64,000 nt of DNA from Paenibacillus sp. J23TS9 (GCF_018403225.1 NZ_BOSG01000001.1:1550001-1614000), one strand, 5' to 3'. Shown: positions 25,975-35,294, counted from the stretch's first letter. The notes: generated by a model from the letters alone, not told the origin. Numbers and translations are program-made.

Positions 25975-26862
25975 TCAGACCGGATTCGGGACAAAGTCAC
26001 CGCCCCGGCAGCGTTTTAAATAATTCAAAGCATGAACCTGTCCCGTCATTTCAAGCTCACCCCTGTAAACCGGATCATGCCATCCTTCGATATCAATCGT
26101 TCCCTGATACCCATGCTGCCTTAGGATGGTAATAATATCCGTCCAATTTGAATCGCCAAAGCCGGGTGTCCGGTGCCACACAAATGGCTGGTTTCCGTGA
26201 ATCCCATGTTCTTTTACAATATCCCAGGCAATCGTGGCGTCCTTACCATGTACATGAAACACCTTAGACACCCATTTGCGCAGCTGCGGGATCGGATCGA
26301 TTAAGCTTACCATCTGGTGACAGGGCTCCCATTCGAGACCGATGTTATTCTCAGGAATAGCATTAAACATCAGCTCCCATGCCGCCGGACTATGCGCAAT
26401 ATTCCAATCGCCTGTCTCCCAAGTACCACCCATATCGCAATTTTCAAAAGCAATCCGGATTCCCTTGTCCGCCGCACGTCTTGTCAATTCACCGAAAACC
26501 TCTTTAAATTTAGGGATTGACTCGTCGATCGGGCGGCCCGGCAGCCTTCCTGTGAAACCGGATACAAGATTCGTCCCGAAGAGGTGGGCATGATCGATGA
26601 GACGCTCCCACGTAGCAAGTGTATCAGCATTGTCCCCTTCACCTGTCAGCGGGTTGCCGAACACACTGATTGCGGAAATCACAAAATCATGCTCGTCTGC
26701 GAGCTCACGTACTTTTCGTGCCATTTCCCCCAAATCTGTATCGCCTGAAGATTGCCAGAACGTGAGATTAAAGGATTCAAAACCATGATTTACGATCTGT
26801 GGAATGACCTTTACAGCATCATTTCCACCCACCAATGTCCCAATGCGCAATATGTTTTCCAA
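25975..26862 (-). CDS. Sugar phosphate isomerase/epimerase (AP-endonuclease 2 TIM barrel)
   Basis: A 295-residue TIM-barrel enzyme of the IolE/IolI/xylose-isomerase-like superfamily. Metal-binding residues sit at strand ends: Glu in IAFENCDM, Glu/His in GLEWEPCHQ, His in KVFHVHGKD and Glu in TIDIEGWHD. Start is TTG at 26862 after GGAG. It heads the operon with the Gfo/Idh/MocA oxidoreductase, divergent from an AraC regulator. The substrate is probably a polyol or keto-sugar; it cannot be named. Confidence 0.9.
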   Translation of the reverse strand: MENILRIGTLVGGNDAVKVIPQIVNHGFESFNLTFWQSSGDTDLGEMARKVRELADEHDFVISAISVFGNPLTGEGDNADTLATWERLIDHAHLFGTNLVSGFTGRLPGRPIDESIPKFKEVFGELTRRAADKGIRIAFENCDMGGTWETGDWNIAHSPAAWELMFNAIPENNIGLEWEPCHQMVSLIDPIPQLRKWVSKVFHVHGKDATIAWDIVKEHGIHGNQPFVWHRTPGFGDSNWTDIITILRQHGYQGTIDIEGWHDPVYRGELEMTGQVHALNYLKRCRGGDFVPNPV

Positions 26863-26986
26863 TCTTGTTTATCACTCCTATATTGGCTTATAGTATTCGT
26901 AACACCATCATTATAACGGGCATTTTTCCTGTTATCTCTACTCAATCTTGTGCAATACTAGTCTGATTTTGTGGGGGGAGTACCTT

Positions 26987-27886
26987 ATGACCTATCCAAA
27001 AGAACTGTGGGAGGATACGGTTCTTGAGCATGCGGATTATCCGTTTCAACTCTTTCAGAATCGTTGTGCTTCCGCCATAACTGGGGATTGTATCCTGTAC
27101 CTGCATTGGCACGAGCATTTTGAATTTCTGGTTATGCAAACAGGAAGTGCTGTTTTCCACGTTGACAGCAGGCCATATGTGGTTCAGCAAGGGGATATCA
27201 TCCTCATCCCTGCAGGCAGTCTCCATGTCGGTTATTCACTCGTTGACGGGGATGTGAATTATGACTGCATTGTACTTAATGCTTCGCTGTTTAATGACTG
27301 GCTATCGGATCCGGTCCACACACAGTATGTTGCCCCTTACGTGGAGGGCAGATTTCAATTTCCCGTCAAGCCGGTGGAGCAGGACGAAACCTGCAAACCC
27401 TACTTCTCTCTTTTGGATGAGATTATTCAGGAGTTCTCTGCAAAAGCTCCTGCTTATCAGCTTGTGGTCAAATCCAAGCTTCACCTCTTTTTCACATTGA
27501 TGTCGCGCAGCTTTATGCCTCAGCAGTTTGCGGAACAAGGTGAAGCGGTTTATTTTCCCAACCGGGAGCGCTTTAAGCAATTAATCCGGCGGATTGAATC
27601 CAACTATGCGGTTAAAGTGACTGTTGAACAGGCCGCCAGGGAGGTAAGTCTGAATCCCTATTACTTCTGCAAGCTGTTCAAGCGCCTAACCGGCAGAACC
27701 TTTGTTGAGTATGTCAATATCTTTAGGATGAAAGAGGCCAAACGGCTCCTTATAGATAGCAATGATTCGATTACCGAAATTGCGGCTCATGTGGGTTGTG
27801 AGAATCCGAATTACTTTACGAGGATTTATAAAAAGTATATGGGGATGACCCCTTCCCAAACGAGGAAAAAGAGCATACCCGAATGA
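26987..27886 (+). CDS. AraC-family regulator with cupin sensor domain
   Basis: About 299 residues from the ATG at 26987, which has GGGGGGAG nine bases upstream; the frame open from 26948 lacks an SD. An N-terminal cupin (HWHEHFEFLVMQTG near 40, QGDIILIPAGSLH near 70) is followed by two C-terminal HTHs (VTVEQAAREVSLNPYYFCKLFK and ITEIAAHVGCENPNYFTRIYK). It probably senses a sugar and activates the divergent isomerase-oxidoreductase operon across the 124-bp gap. Confidence 0.93.
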   Translation: MTYPKELWEDTVLEHADYPFQLFQNRCASAITGDCILYLHWHEHFEFLVMQTGSAVFHVDSRPYVVQQGDIILIPAGSLHVGYSLVDGDVNYDCIVLNASLFNDWLSDPVHTQYVAPYVEGRFQFPVKPVEQDETCKPYFSLLDEIIQEFSAKAPAYQLVVKSKLHLFFTLMSRSFMPQQFAEQGEAVYFPNRERFKQLIRRIESNYAVKVTVEQAAREVSLNPYYFCKLFKRLTGRTFVEYVNIFRMKEAKRLLIDSNDSITEIAAHVGCENPNYFTRIYKKYMGMTPSQTRKKSIPE

Positions 27887-28277
27887 CAGCGGCAAGAATA
27901 TGTTTTCATTCATGTAGAATGGAGTTACATAATTAGTGTTATGTTAACTATTACTATCTGCCTCCGCCTTTTACCTCGATGACTGTGTGAATTATTTACT
28001 CAATGAATCTGCAGGGAAGTTTCATTTCTTTCCCAAATTTTGAATGGGAAACTGGTCTGACCACTGATGCTTCTAATTAGCGGTCCTGATGCACAAATAT
28101 CGGCAATCCGCCAAAAGTTGTAACCTTTTTGGCGGGTATAAAAAAACAGCAGCAAGGAGCGCCGCGGTTAACGTTCCATTGATAGTGATGCCACCGTGCC
28201 AAACTGCAACAATTTCAGCAGGGTGCTGATAATAGTAGTCCTACCGTGTTGAAATCACTTTTACGGATACTCGAATA
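27887..28277. other. Intergenic region
   Basis: No gene. An inverted repeat CCGCCAAAA (28108-28116)/TTTTTGGCGG (28125-28134) is followed by A residues on the plus strand, so it lacks a proper U-run on either strand and is not called a terminator. Confidence 0.5.
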
Positions 28278-29174
28278 CTAATTGCCGGGTAGTTGGATGC
28301 CGTGCCAGCCGCTTACATCGCATTGACCAAATTCATTATCACCCACAGCAACCACCGTACCGTCCGATTTAAGCCCGATCGTATGCGCGCAACCCGCAGC
28401 TACCGCCACAATATCGCGCCAGCCACTTACATTGCATTGGTCATGCTTATTCGAACCCACAGCAATCACCGTGCCGTCCGATTTAAGGCCAATGGTATGA
28501 TTACTACCCGCCGCTATCGCTACAATACCGCGCCAGCCGCCTACATCGCATTGATCATGCTTATTCGAACCCACAGCCGACACCGTACCGTCCTTTTTAA
28601 GCCCGACAGTATGAAGATAACCCGCAGCTACCGCCACAATGCCGCGCCAGCCGTTTACATTGCATTGGCCATACCGATTATTGCCCACAATCGTCACCGT
28701 TCCATCCGATTTAAGTCCGACGGTATGCCAGTCACCCGCAGCTACCGCCACCATACCAAGCCAGCTGCCTACATTGCACTCGCCTTCACTATTTCGACCC
28801 ACAGCCACTACCGTGCCATCCGATTTAAGTCCAACGGTACGACGCCAACCCGCCGCTACCGCTACCATATCGCGCCAGTCGTTTACATCGCATTGGTCAT
28901 GCTTATTCCAACCGACAGCCACCACCGTGCCGTCAGATGCAAGACCAATTGTATGAGCATTACCCGTGTTCGTCGCCATATGAACATTACCAGCAGCAAC
29001 CGCCACAATATCGCTCCAGCAGCTTACGTCACATTGGACAAATTTATTATCACCCGCTGCCGTCACCGTTCCGTCCAATTTAAGACCTACGGTATGACGA
29101 CGACCCGCCGCTATGGTATCTTTAGGCGATCGTTTCACCTTTAACGCCGCTTCAATCGGTGTAGTATAATCCAT
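28278..29174 (-). CDS. RCC1-repeat beta-propeller protein
   Basis: A 298-residue protein built from seven near-identical repeats of about 38 residues (pattern IVAVAAG-x2-HT-V/I-GLKSDGTVVAVG-x-N, then QC-D/N-V-x2-W), which gives 114-bp repeats at DNA level. Seven units are right for one closed RCC1-like propeller. Repeat 2 carries an insert of about eight residues with a duplicated NVHMATNTGNAHT. No signal peptide or second domain is seen. RCC1 propellers bind proteins or nucleotide exchange partners in eukaryotes; the bacterial role is unknown. The long open antisense frame at 28293-29144 is a by-product of the repeats. Confidence 0.9.
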   Translation of the reverse strand: MDYTTPIEAALKVKRSPKDTIAAGRRHTVGLKLDGTVTAAGDNKFVQCDVSCWSDIVAVAAGNVHMATNTGNAHTIGLASDGTVVAVGWNKHDQCDVNDWRDMVAVAAGWRRTVGLKSDGTVVAVGRNSEGECNVGSWLGMVAVAAGDWHTVGLKSDGTVTIVGNNRYGQCNVNGWRGIVAVAAGYLHTVGLKKDGTVSAVGSNKHDQCDVGGWRGIVAIAAGSNHTIGLKSDGTVIAVGSNKHDQCNVSGWRDIVAVAAGCAHTIGLKSDGTVVAVGDNEFGQCDVSGWHGIQLPGN

Positions 29175-29234
29175 GTTTTATCTCCTTGAAATACTGGACT
29201 TGTGTATCTTACTTTCTTCCTTTAGTTTTGGCGT

Positions 29235-30476
29235 TCAAAATTGAAGAAGACACATTGGTTTTTGTTCTGTTCTAAACACATTGTGTACTGATTCAATATA
29301 TGTATTATCAGATAACCTAGCTAGTCCAAGACGGATTAATGTTTTAAAGTCTACTGCCCCCATAATTAGAGAAGAAAACTCAGCGACATCCATGCTAATT
29401 TCCACATCGTAATCGGTGCTCTCAGTTATAGTTGGAAATCCATTTATAAAATGTATTATTGTACTTCCATGATTTGACTCGAAGAAAGTATCAACTATAG
29501 AGATTTTCATCTTACAGTTTTGATTTCCAAAGTTACGATTCACTAGCTTATCGAATAGTGTTTTTATATCAACTACCCGGTACATAATTCCCATGCCTAT
29601 TGTACTCGTCTCGAGATATTTGGATAAAAAAGAATCATAAGTGCCTCGTGAGGGATCGGAAAGCAAAAAATGGAAATATTCATCCTGGGTCTCTATGATT
29701 ACACGTTCTACTTGATCAAATTGTGTATGAAGGAATGTACAGAATTCTAAAAGAACATCTGGAGATTCGTAAACAAGTTCTTTGATGACCAGATCGTTTT
29801 TGTACTGATAATGCGTGTGGAATGAAAATGCCAGATATCCCAAAATTCTTCCATCTTTTCTAAATCCCACGATTCGATTCTCGCTAAAGTCAAACAGATC
29901 ACCCAGACCTTTATCCAACTTTTCAGTTAACCCGTTTGTCCTTTCAAAAAACCTGTTATAGCAATTAAGAACCTCATTTCTGTCGTTATTATGTAAAAAT
30001 TCAATATGTTGCTTCGAATCACCTCTAGGGAAACCTGCAGTTTTTACTCTATATTGATTAATTAGACTGCCAAATCCGAACCCCATTTTCTTATAAAATC
30101 CTGCATCAAATGGGTATAGTGTGACCAATGGCACTCCGCTTTCCTTATAACGCTGGAAAGAGAACTGTATTAGTTCCTTGGCTATTCCTTCCTTTTTATG
30201 CAGTAAATCCACCGCCACTGAACCAATTCCTCCTACACTCAGAATTGTCGATGTAACATTCATTTTAAAATCATAAAGACACATTCCGCCTAAAAGTTGT
30301 TTATCCCTATAAGCTCCAAACAGATCTTGCTGAGGAAACTGTTCAATACTTTTCTCAATCCAACTTTTCAACCTGTTTACATCATCTTCCTGATATCCAA
30401 TCCATGGATACGAATTACAAGAAATTTCTGTAAATGCATCTACGTCCTCTATTGCAAGTTTACGAACGGTATTCAT
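29235..30476 (-). CDS. Eis-like GNAT acetyltransferase with SCP2-like tail
   Basis: A 413-residue protein with the Eis architecture: N-terminal GNAT domain (GGIGSVAVDLLHKKEGIAKELI, the acetyl-CoA loop, near 80-105), a second degenerate GNAT-like domain, and a C-terminal sterol-carrier-like domain (about 305-413) ending at a hydrophobic Phe-COOH, the terminus that supplies the catalytic carboxylate in Eis. Mycobacterial Eis acetylates aminoglycosides; many Bacillales homologues exist with untested substrates. It is a single gene in an A+T-rich stretch. Confidence 0.87.
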   Translation of the reverse strand: MNTVRKLAIEDVDAFTEISCNSYPWIGYQEDDVNRLKSWIEKSIEQFPQQDLFGAYRDKQLLGGMCLYDFKMNVTSTILSVGGIGSVAVDLLHKKEGIAKELIQFSFQRYKESGVPLVTLYPFDAGFYKKMGFGFGSLINQYRVKTAGFPRGDSKQHIEFLHNNDRNEVLNCYNRFFERTNGLTEKLDKGLGDLFDFSENRIVGFRKDGRILGYLAFSFHTHYQYKNDLVIKELVYESPDVLLEFCTFLHTQFDQVERVIIETQDEYFHFLLSDPSRGTYDSFLSKYLETSTIGMGIMYRVVDIKTLFDKLVNRNFGNQNCKMKISIVDTFFESNHGSTIIHFINGFPTITESTDYDVEISMDVAEFSSLIMGAVDFKTLIRLGLARLSDNTYIESVHNVFRTEQKPMCLLQF

Positions 30477-30569
30477 CTATTAGACAACCCCCTCTGTTAG
30501 TAATTTACATTCAATAACGAATCAAGGTTAACATACTACAGTACCTAGTACGTCAACAAGTGAATGAAT

Positions 30570-30656
30570 AGTTATAGTTGAACTTACTGCCGATTAGCTT
30601 AATAAAATGAGCAGGCTGCGGTAGCCTGCTCAACAATATGTATTATTCAACTATTT
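30570..30656. repeat. Dispersed hairpin repeat, copy D
   Basis: TGAGCAGGCT (30608-30617) and AGCCTGCTCA (30623-30632) form a perfect 10-bp stem with 5-nt loop. The left flank GATTAGCTTAATAAAA and right flank TATTATTCAACTAT match the family. It reaches into the end of the VOC gene at 30651 and may act as its terminator. Confidence 0.6.
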
Positions 30657-30998
30657 CTCCCATAGCTCAATCAGTCTACCTTCAGGATCTTTAATCCAAA
30701 TAAACTTACCAAATTCACTAATCTCTTTTTCCTTTACAAGAGGTACACCAATTTGTTCAAGATGCTTAATTGTCTCGTTTAGATCATAAACTTGGAAATT
30801 TAGCATCACTTGTTGTTCTGTTGGGAAGTAAAGGTCATCTTCAGTAAAGAATGAAAAGATAGTTTCATTTCCTGATTGGGGTTTAATAATAGCCCCATTC
30901 CAATTTTCCATTTCAACCTTCAGCACTTCACTGTACCATTTTTTAACAGCGTCTAGATTTTTAGTCCTCCAAAATATTCCCCCGAAACCTTTAATCAT
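30651..30998 (-). CDS. VOC-family (glyoxalase/dioxygenase-fold) protein
   Basis: A 115-residue single VOC unit of two beta-alpha-beta-beta-beta motifs: GFGGIFWRTKNLDAVKKWYSEVL at the N-terminus and PEGRLIELWEK at the C-terminus with the metal-ligand Glu. The typical first metal His is replaced (IFWRT), so metal use is uncertain. Candidates are glyoxalase-like detoxification or antibiotic binding; substrate unknown. Confidence 0.85.
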   Translation of the reverse strand: MIKGFGGIFWRTKNLDAVKKWYSEVLKVEMENWNGAIIKPQSGNETIFSFFTEDDLYFPTEQQVMLNFQVYDLNETIKHLEQIGVPLVKEKEISEFGKFIWIKDPEGRLIELWEK

Positions 30999-31451
30999 TT
31001 TAATAAACTCGCTCCCTTCTCTAATTTCTTTAATTTAGCTTAATCAAGTGATCTTTTCCTGGAATCGTGGATTATTATTATGAATTAAGTTGCATTTCAT
31101 TCCCAATATGGTGTACCTACTATAAATAAAAAGTCTCTCTCATTTGCCTTAATTCTCCAAGAGGCTCATAACCTATTTCAATCATCTTTTTTCATTAAAA
31201 TTATCAACTATTTCAATGTCCCCAACTATTGGCATAATATCGATGATTGGCTTAGATTTTCCGCAAATAAACACAAGCTAATACGAATAACCTGCCTGCG
31301 GAATATTGGATGCTACTGTCATCGGCAACCGGCGGTTGTTGTGAGGAAGTATCCGGCCCTTGCATTGAAAACAAGAATCATTCAAACTGATTATCACTAA
31401 TGCTTGCCAGTGGTATCAGCTTCGTTGGTACTCCCTCTTGTTATTGCAAAC
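30999..31451. other. Intergenic region with GrpB relic
   Basis: Apart from the GrpB remnant at 31130-31262, no coding or regulatory content is recognisable. Confidence 0.5.
31130..31262 (-). pseudogene. GrpB-family (UPF0157) gene remnant
   Basis: The minus strand reads KSKPIIDIMPIVGDIE, then IVDNFNEK, and after a shift in an A-run KKMIEIGYEPLGEL ending at a stop. KPIID-(I/L) followed by a GYEP-x-GE-(L/F) helix is the GrpB/UPF0157 nucleotidyltransferase-fold core. Both ends of the usual 170-residue protein are missing. Confidence 0.7.
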
Positions 31452-31958
31452 TTATCTTATGGAGGTCGGCGACTTGCCTGCTCTGGCCGATGCGGAAAAA
31501 TAACTCATCTCAACAGGTGAGACGGGCTTTGGTTTCGGTTCTCCCAACATTTTTTCTGACACACCTTCCTGAATTTCATCCGAGTAGTCCCGTCGGTATT
31601 TCCCCTCCTCCAACTTCATATCGATAAAATCGACGACCTGCTGCAGCGAGGTAATTTGACTGACGATATTTTCCCGGTGGCTCCTTAAGTGTTCCACCAA
31701 TTCGGGATATTCCGCGGGATCAGCATCGGCGGAGACTGCCAAAAAAGGCCGCATTTCTTCCAGCGGCATCCCCGTTTTTTTCAGGCAAGATATTAACCGG
31801 ATCGTATTGATGTCCTCCTGCCGGTAGACGCGGTGCCCGTTATCCTTCCGGTCTGCCCGGGGCAGTAGTGCGATCTTTTCGTAATAACGGATCGTATCTT
31901 CAGAAATTGCGGTTTGCTTAGCGGTTTGCTTTATCGTAAAAGTTTGCTCTTCCTTCAT
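31452..31958 (-). CDS. MerR-family transcriptional regulator
   Basis: A 168-residue protein: MerR HTH at about 6-75 (FTIKQTAKQTAISEDTIRYYEKIALLPRA, then NGHRVYRQEDI), a coiled-coil dimerisation helix near 88-125 and a short tail without a Cys effector cluster, so it is probably a drug- or stress-responding rather than metal-responding member. GGAGGG precedes the ATG. It is divergent from an SDR gene; both promoters have 19-nt spacers, the hallmark of MerR control. Confidence 0.93.
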   Translation of the reverse strand: MKEEQTFTIKQTAKQTAISEDTIRYYEKIALLPRADRKDNGHRVYRQEDINTIRLISCLKKTGMPLEEMRPFLAVSADADPAEYPELVEHLRSHRENIVSQITSLQQVVDFIDMKLEEGKYRRDYSDEIQEGVSEKMLGEPKPKPVSPVEMSYFSASARAGKSPTSIR

Positions 31959-31988
31959 CCTGTCCCTCCGAAATTATTTTTATGTCCC

Positions 31989-32019
31989 ATTATACATCTT
32001 GGTGCTGGCTCTAAGTCAA
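31989..32019 (-). promoter_or_regulatory. merR promoter with 19-nt spacer
   Basis: Minus strand TTGACT (32014-32019), 19-nt spacer, TATAAT (31989-31994). TTGACTTAGAGCC resembles the half-site TTGACTTGGAGTC of the SDR promoter, suggesting autoregulation. Confidence 0.75.
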
Positions 32020-32054
32020 CTTTCCATACTTAGGACAAAAACTTTTTTCCTGCC

Positions 32055-32085
32055 TTGACTTGGAGTCGACTCCAAGTTATAGAAT
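32055..32085 (+). promoter_or_regulatory. MerR-controlled SDR promoter with perfect operator
   Basis: TTGACT (32055-32060), 19-nt spacer, TAGAAT (32080-32085). The spacer holds the perfect 20-bp palindrome ACTTGGAGTCGACTCCAAGT at 32058-32077, the standard MerR activation geometry. Confidence 0.88.
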
Positions 32086-32127
32086 TGTGCTCGATTAGGG
32101 AAATATCCTATCTGGAGGAGACGTGCA

Positions 32128-32985
32128 ATGAACAAGAGACAACGTGAAAATATCGCAGTGATTACTGGCGCAAGCGCCGGGATCGGATTGGAATTAACCC
32201 GGAAGTTGCTGTCGGAGGACTGGCAGGTGATTGCTTTGAATCGTTCCGACTTTCCGCCGGACGATATAAGAATCCAAACAGCGGTCAAGAGTGGATGGCT
32301 TCGAATTTATAAAATCGAGGATCTGGCTGATTATGCCAGCTTGAGACGGACTTTGGAAGAAATCAAAAGCAAGGAGCAGCGGATCGATATTTTGTTCAAC
32401 AACGCCGGCGGGTCCTTTCCCGAGCTGAGCTATTCAAAACAAGGGCGCGAAAAGCATTATGAGCTGTTGACAGTCGTTCCTTATATCATTCTAATGGAAT
32501 TGAAGGAACTTATAAAAAGCGGTCGCTTAAAAACGGTGATTAATACCTCTTCTTCAGTGCTAAAATTTACGAAAGAGTTTAATATCGAAATCCTAGAGCG
32601 CCCCAAAGTTTTCCGCAAACTAATTGGACCTTATGCCACCTCAAAGCTAGCGCTTTCGCTGTGGACTCATGCCATCGCACCGCAGCTTGCCAAGGACGAT
32701 ATTAAGATCCGCAGTGTTGACCCGGGTAGCAACAATACGTTAAGAAAAGGGAAAAAGTCCGGGCTGCCCATTTTGGTTATACCGTTGATGAAGCTGTTTT
32801 TCTCTCCACCTACCCATGGCGCGGGCAAGCTGTATGAAGGGGCGCTAGGGGAACATCGTAATGAAACCGGTGTGTTTTTGTTGAAAGGTCAGGTTGCGGA
32901 ATTAAAATTTAAAGACGAAGCGTGGAACGTTTTGGAGAGGATTAAAGCCATTTACGAACATGAATTTTCACAACGTGATTGTTAA
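32128..32985 (+). CDS. Short-chain dehydrogenase/reductase
   Basis: A 285-residue SDR: cofactor motif TGASAGIG (about 14-21), NNAGG (near 91), catalytic Ser in NTSSS and Tyr-x-x-x-Lys in YATSK (near 170). The long C-terminal part resembles retinol-dehydrogenase-like or protochlorophyllide-reductase-like SDRs. GGAGGAG precedes the ATG. It is the target of the divergent MerR regulator, so it likely reduces a toxic carbonyl or drug that MerR detects. Confidence 0.93.
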   Translation: MNKRQRENIAVITGASAGIGLELTRKLLSEDWQVIALNRSDFPPDDIRIQTAVKSGWLRIYKIEDLADYASLRRTLEEIKSKEQRIDILFNNAGGSFPELSYSKQGREKHYELLTVVPYIILMELKELIKSGRLKTVINTSSSVLKFTKEFNIEILERPKVFRKLIGPYATSKLALSLWTHAIAPQLAKDDIKIRSVDPGSNNTLRKGKKSGLPILVIPLMKLFFSPPTHGAGKLYEGALGEHRNETGVFLLKGQVAELKFKDEAWNVLERIKAIYEHEFSQRDC

Positions 32986-33432
32986 CCATACGGCTTATTC
33001 AAATTGATCGTTAGCTTAATGACTGCGAATCCATTTTGTGCATTATCGGCATATTGCTGGTGCTATATATGCGGGTTTTTATAGCGTTTATGTTATTGTC
33101 CCTTGACCGCTGCGGTTAAGGGATACACAATATAGCCTTCATTTTTCGTTTATATAATAATAAGTTACTCTTATCACAGCCACTTAACTGAGCCATATTT
33201 AAATCGACCGGCTGTCCTCATGTCCTCGTTAGCATATTTGTTTCGACTATTGTCTAGGGAAAATAAAATAAAACAAGCTGACGGCAGTTGAATACTGATA
33301 CCAGCTTGCAGTACATGGCTTTTCTCAAATCAACTAATATCGGGCATTAACTTCTTTAAGAACTGAACCCCCTTTCAGCTGGTTCGCCGGTTGTAACCTC
33401 TACTCTGCAATAATTGCAGCAGCTTGCTTACT
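32986..33432. other. Intergenic region with two hairpins
   Basis: An 11-bp stem with one mismatch, TCCCTTGACCG (33099-33109)/CGGTTAAGGGA (33113-33123), follows the SDR gene without a T-run. A terminator for the opposite gene lies at 33262-33308. No gene is supported. Confidence 0.5.
33262..33308 (-). terminator. Terminator candidate of the Rieske-protein gene
   Basis: CAAGCTG (33274-33280) and CAGCTTG (33302-33308) form a stem followed on the minus strand by TTTTATTTTATTTT, about 125 nt past the stop at 33433. Confidence 0.6.
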
Positions 33433-35172
33433 TTATTCTTCTTCGAACAATTTCTCGCCGCGATGGAGTCGCCATGCAATTTTCGCCGTATGAGGCGTTT
33501 CACGGGAAGTCGGAGCATGTGCTGCCAAATAACGGGTAACTGCAAGGATAAGCGTTTCGCGGGCTTTTTCAGCAAATGGTCCAGATTCGGAAGCCCAGCG
33601 GTCATATTCCGCCACAGCCGCTTCGTACATCTGGAAGGTGTGAAATTCCGCATCCTCTCGAAGCAGCGCATGACCCAATACGTTGAATAAAGGCTCTGGC
33701 TTTCCGCCACTGCGCAGATAGCGGATCACCCATGTCGCTGCCGGCGCCACTTGCTGCTGTTTGTCGAGAATCTCCAGAAGCTCCTCGGGCTGTGGCACTT
33801 CCTCTGTCGTGTCAAATGCAGCTGGTCTCGGGGCAGCCGGGATGTTCAAAAACCGGTCGAGGTAAATCGTAGCCGCAGTATGGAAAATGCCGCGGACTAG
33901 CCATGAATCGGTAGAACGGATCAAACCTTCATGAACGGCGTGAGCATGCGTAAACGTGTGTAGTACCGAAATCCAGTCCCCGAAATCGTTATGCACATGG
34001 AAGCGAACGATCCGTTCTGCCGCAGCCAATGCGGCAATTTGCGAGATCCGCACCGGAGAGGCGCCTCCGAGCAAAGCTTCCTTCAGCATGCGAACCGTTC
34101 GAAGCGGATCATCTCCGAGCAGCGCTTGGAGCATCTCCTCGTCATCGATGTCAGAGTCTTCGCTTCCTGATGAAAAGCTCTTATTGGACAGATCCTCGAA
34201 CACTTCCTTCAACGGTTGAACCCAATTGACCGGAGACTGCCAGCTATGAAGTTCTTCGCTACGCGATGCGTTGCCGAACATCGGTACGAGTGAAGCGAGG
34301 ACAACATTATGCTGGGCGGATCCAACATACTTTAAGCTCTCGAATGCCTTATTATGGAAGTCCAGCGTATGGCCTCCATTCATATAGAAATGATCCGTCG
34401 CAGCCATGCCCATCATAGAGAATAACCGCTTCTCATCCACCCTCGCCTGTACGGCGGTCAGCAATACCCGTTCCGCGCCGCGTGTATCTCGAACCTCGAT
34501 GCAATCGCGGTACCATTCCGTCAATCGTTCTTCAGAGACGCCTGTATTCGGAAGCGGATCGAGCAAGTAGCGCGTTCCTCCTCCGGCAGATTCGCGCGCC
34601 GTATGCAGCAATCCTTGAAACAACGCAAGGATCCGGCCTTGCTTATCAAGCTTTGGCAGGACGTTGGCCATCGCGGCCAGAATCGTTAATCCGGATCCCC
34701 ACCCTTGCGTGCGCTGTTTGACCCCAAATTCGATCCCGATCGCAGCAATTTCTGTCTCTGGAACGCCCGCCTCCATTAATCCGACTATGGCCTTAGCTAT
34801 GACAAGACCTATATTTTGCTCAAGGCCGCTCAGAAGCCGGTCTTTATACTGCTGTACTTGATTGCTGTTCCGAGAATTCGGGTTGACCCAAATTATTCCG
34901 TTTTGAATGGTTACATCGTGTACAGGAACATCGTCCGCCCAAGGATCGAGCGTTCCACCGCTGCATACGTCAAACCGAGCATGATGCCAATGGCATGTCA
35001 AAATCCCGTTGCACAAACTTCCCATATGAAGCGGAAAACCGAGGTGAGGGCACCGATTGTCAAGCGCATGCACTTCATCCTCGTGATAAAAAACTACGAT
35101 GCCCCCCTTGATCAACTTCGGTCTTTGCTCTCGAAGATCTTCTACCGTACCCGCTTGAATCCAACCATTCAT
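33433..35172 (-). CDS. Rieske [2Fe-2S] protein with large uncharacterised C-terminal region
   Basis: A 579-residue protein from the ATG at 35172 (TGGAGG upstream; the frame open to 35280 has no SD). Residues 1-95 are a Rieske ferredoxin domain with both ligand pairs, C41-P-H43 and C60-HW-H63. The following 480 residues are mainly helical, Ala/Glu-rich and carry a His/Asp/Glu set (HTLDFHNKAFE near 300, HTFTHAHAVHE near 415) that could be a metal or substrate site. It is not a ring-hydroxylating oxygenase alpha subunit. It is probably a soluble redox enzyme of unknown reaction. Two CCGTTT palindromes lie 120-170 nt upstream. Confidence 0.85.
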   Translation of the reverse strand: MNGWIQAGTVEDLREQRPKLIKGGIVVFYHEDEVHALDNRCPHLGFPLHMGSLCNGILTCHWHHARFDVCSGGTLDPWADDVPVHDVTIQNGIIWVNPNSRNSNQVQQYKDRLLSGLEQNIGLVIAKAIVGLMEAGVPETEIAAIGIEFGVKQRTQGWGSGLTILAAMANVLPKLDKQGRILALFQGLLHTARESAGGGTRYLLDPLPNTGVSEERLTEWYRDCIEVRDTRGAERVLLTAVQARVDEKRLFSMMGMAATDHFYMNGGHTLDFHNKAFESLKYVGSAQHNVVLASLVPMFGNASRSEELHSWQSPVNWVQPLKEVFEDLSNKSFSSGSEDSDIDDEEMLQALLGDDPLRTVRMLKEALLGGASPVRISQIAALAAAERIVRFHVHNDFGDWISVLHTFTHAHAVHEGLIRSTDSWLVRGIFHTAATIYLDRFLNIPAAPRPAAFDTTEEVPQPEELLEILDKQQQVAPAATWVIRYLRSGGKPEPLFNVLGHALLREDAEFHTFQMYEAAVAEYDRWASESGPFAEKARETLILAVTRYLAAHAPTSRETPHTAKIAWRLHRGEKLFEEE

Positions 35173-35294
35173 GATAACGCCTCCATTTTTCAATATCATC
35201 AGCTTTCCTTGTTTACAGAATATCCTATTTTGAACACATTTTAAATACATATGTTTAATATGTCGTTTTATTCTACGCATGCTTTAACCCCTCG

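Noticed and set aside
28108..28134. Terminator after the AraC gene at 26987-27886
   Set aside because: The stem is good but is followed by A residues on the plus strand and by no T-run on the minus strand.
28293..29144. 283-codon plus-strand ORF antisense to the RCC1 gene
   Set aside because: It mirrors the seven-fold repeat of the real gene, has no SD, and its product is a basic His/Arg/Thr-rich sequence without a fold signature.
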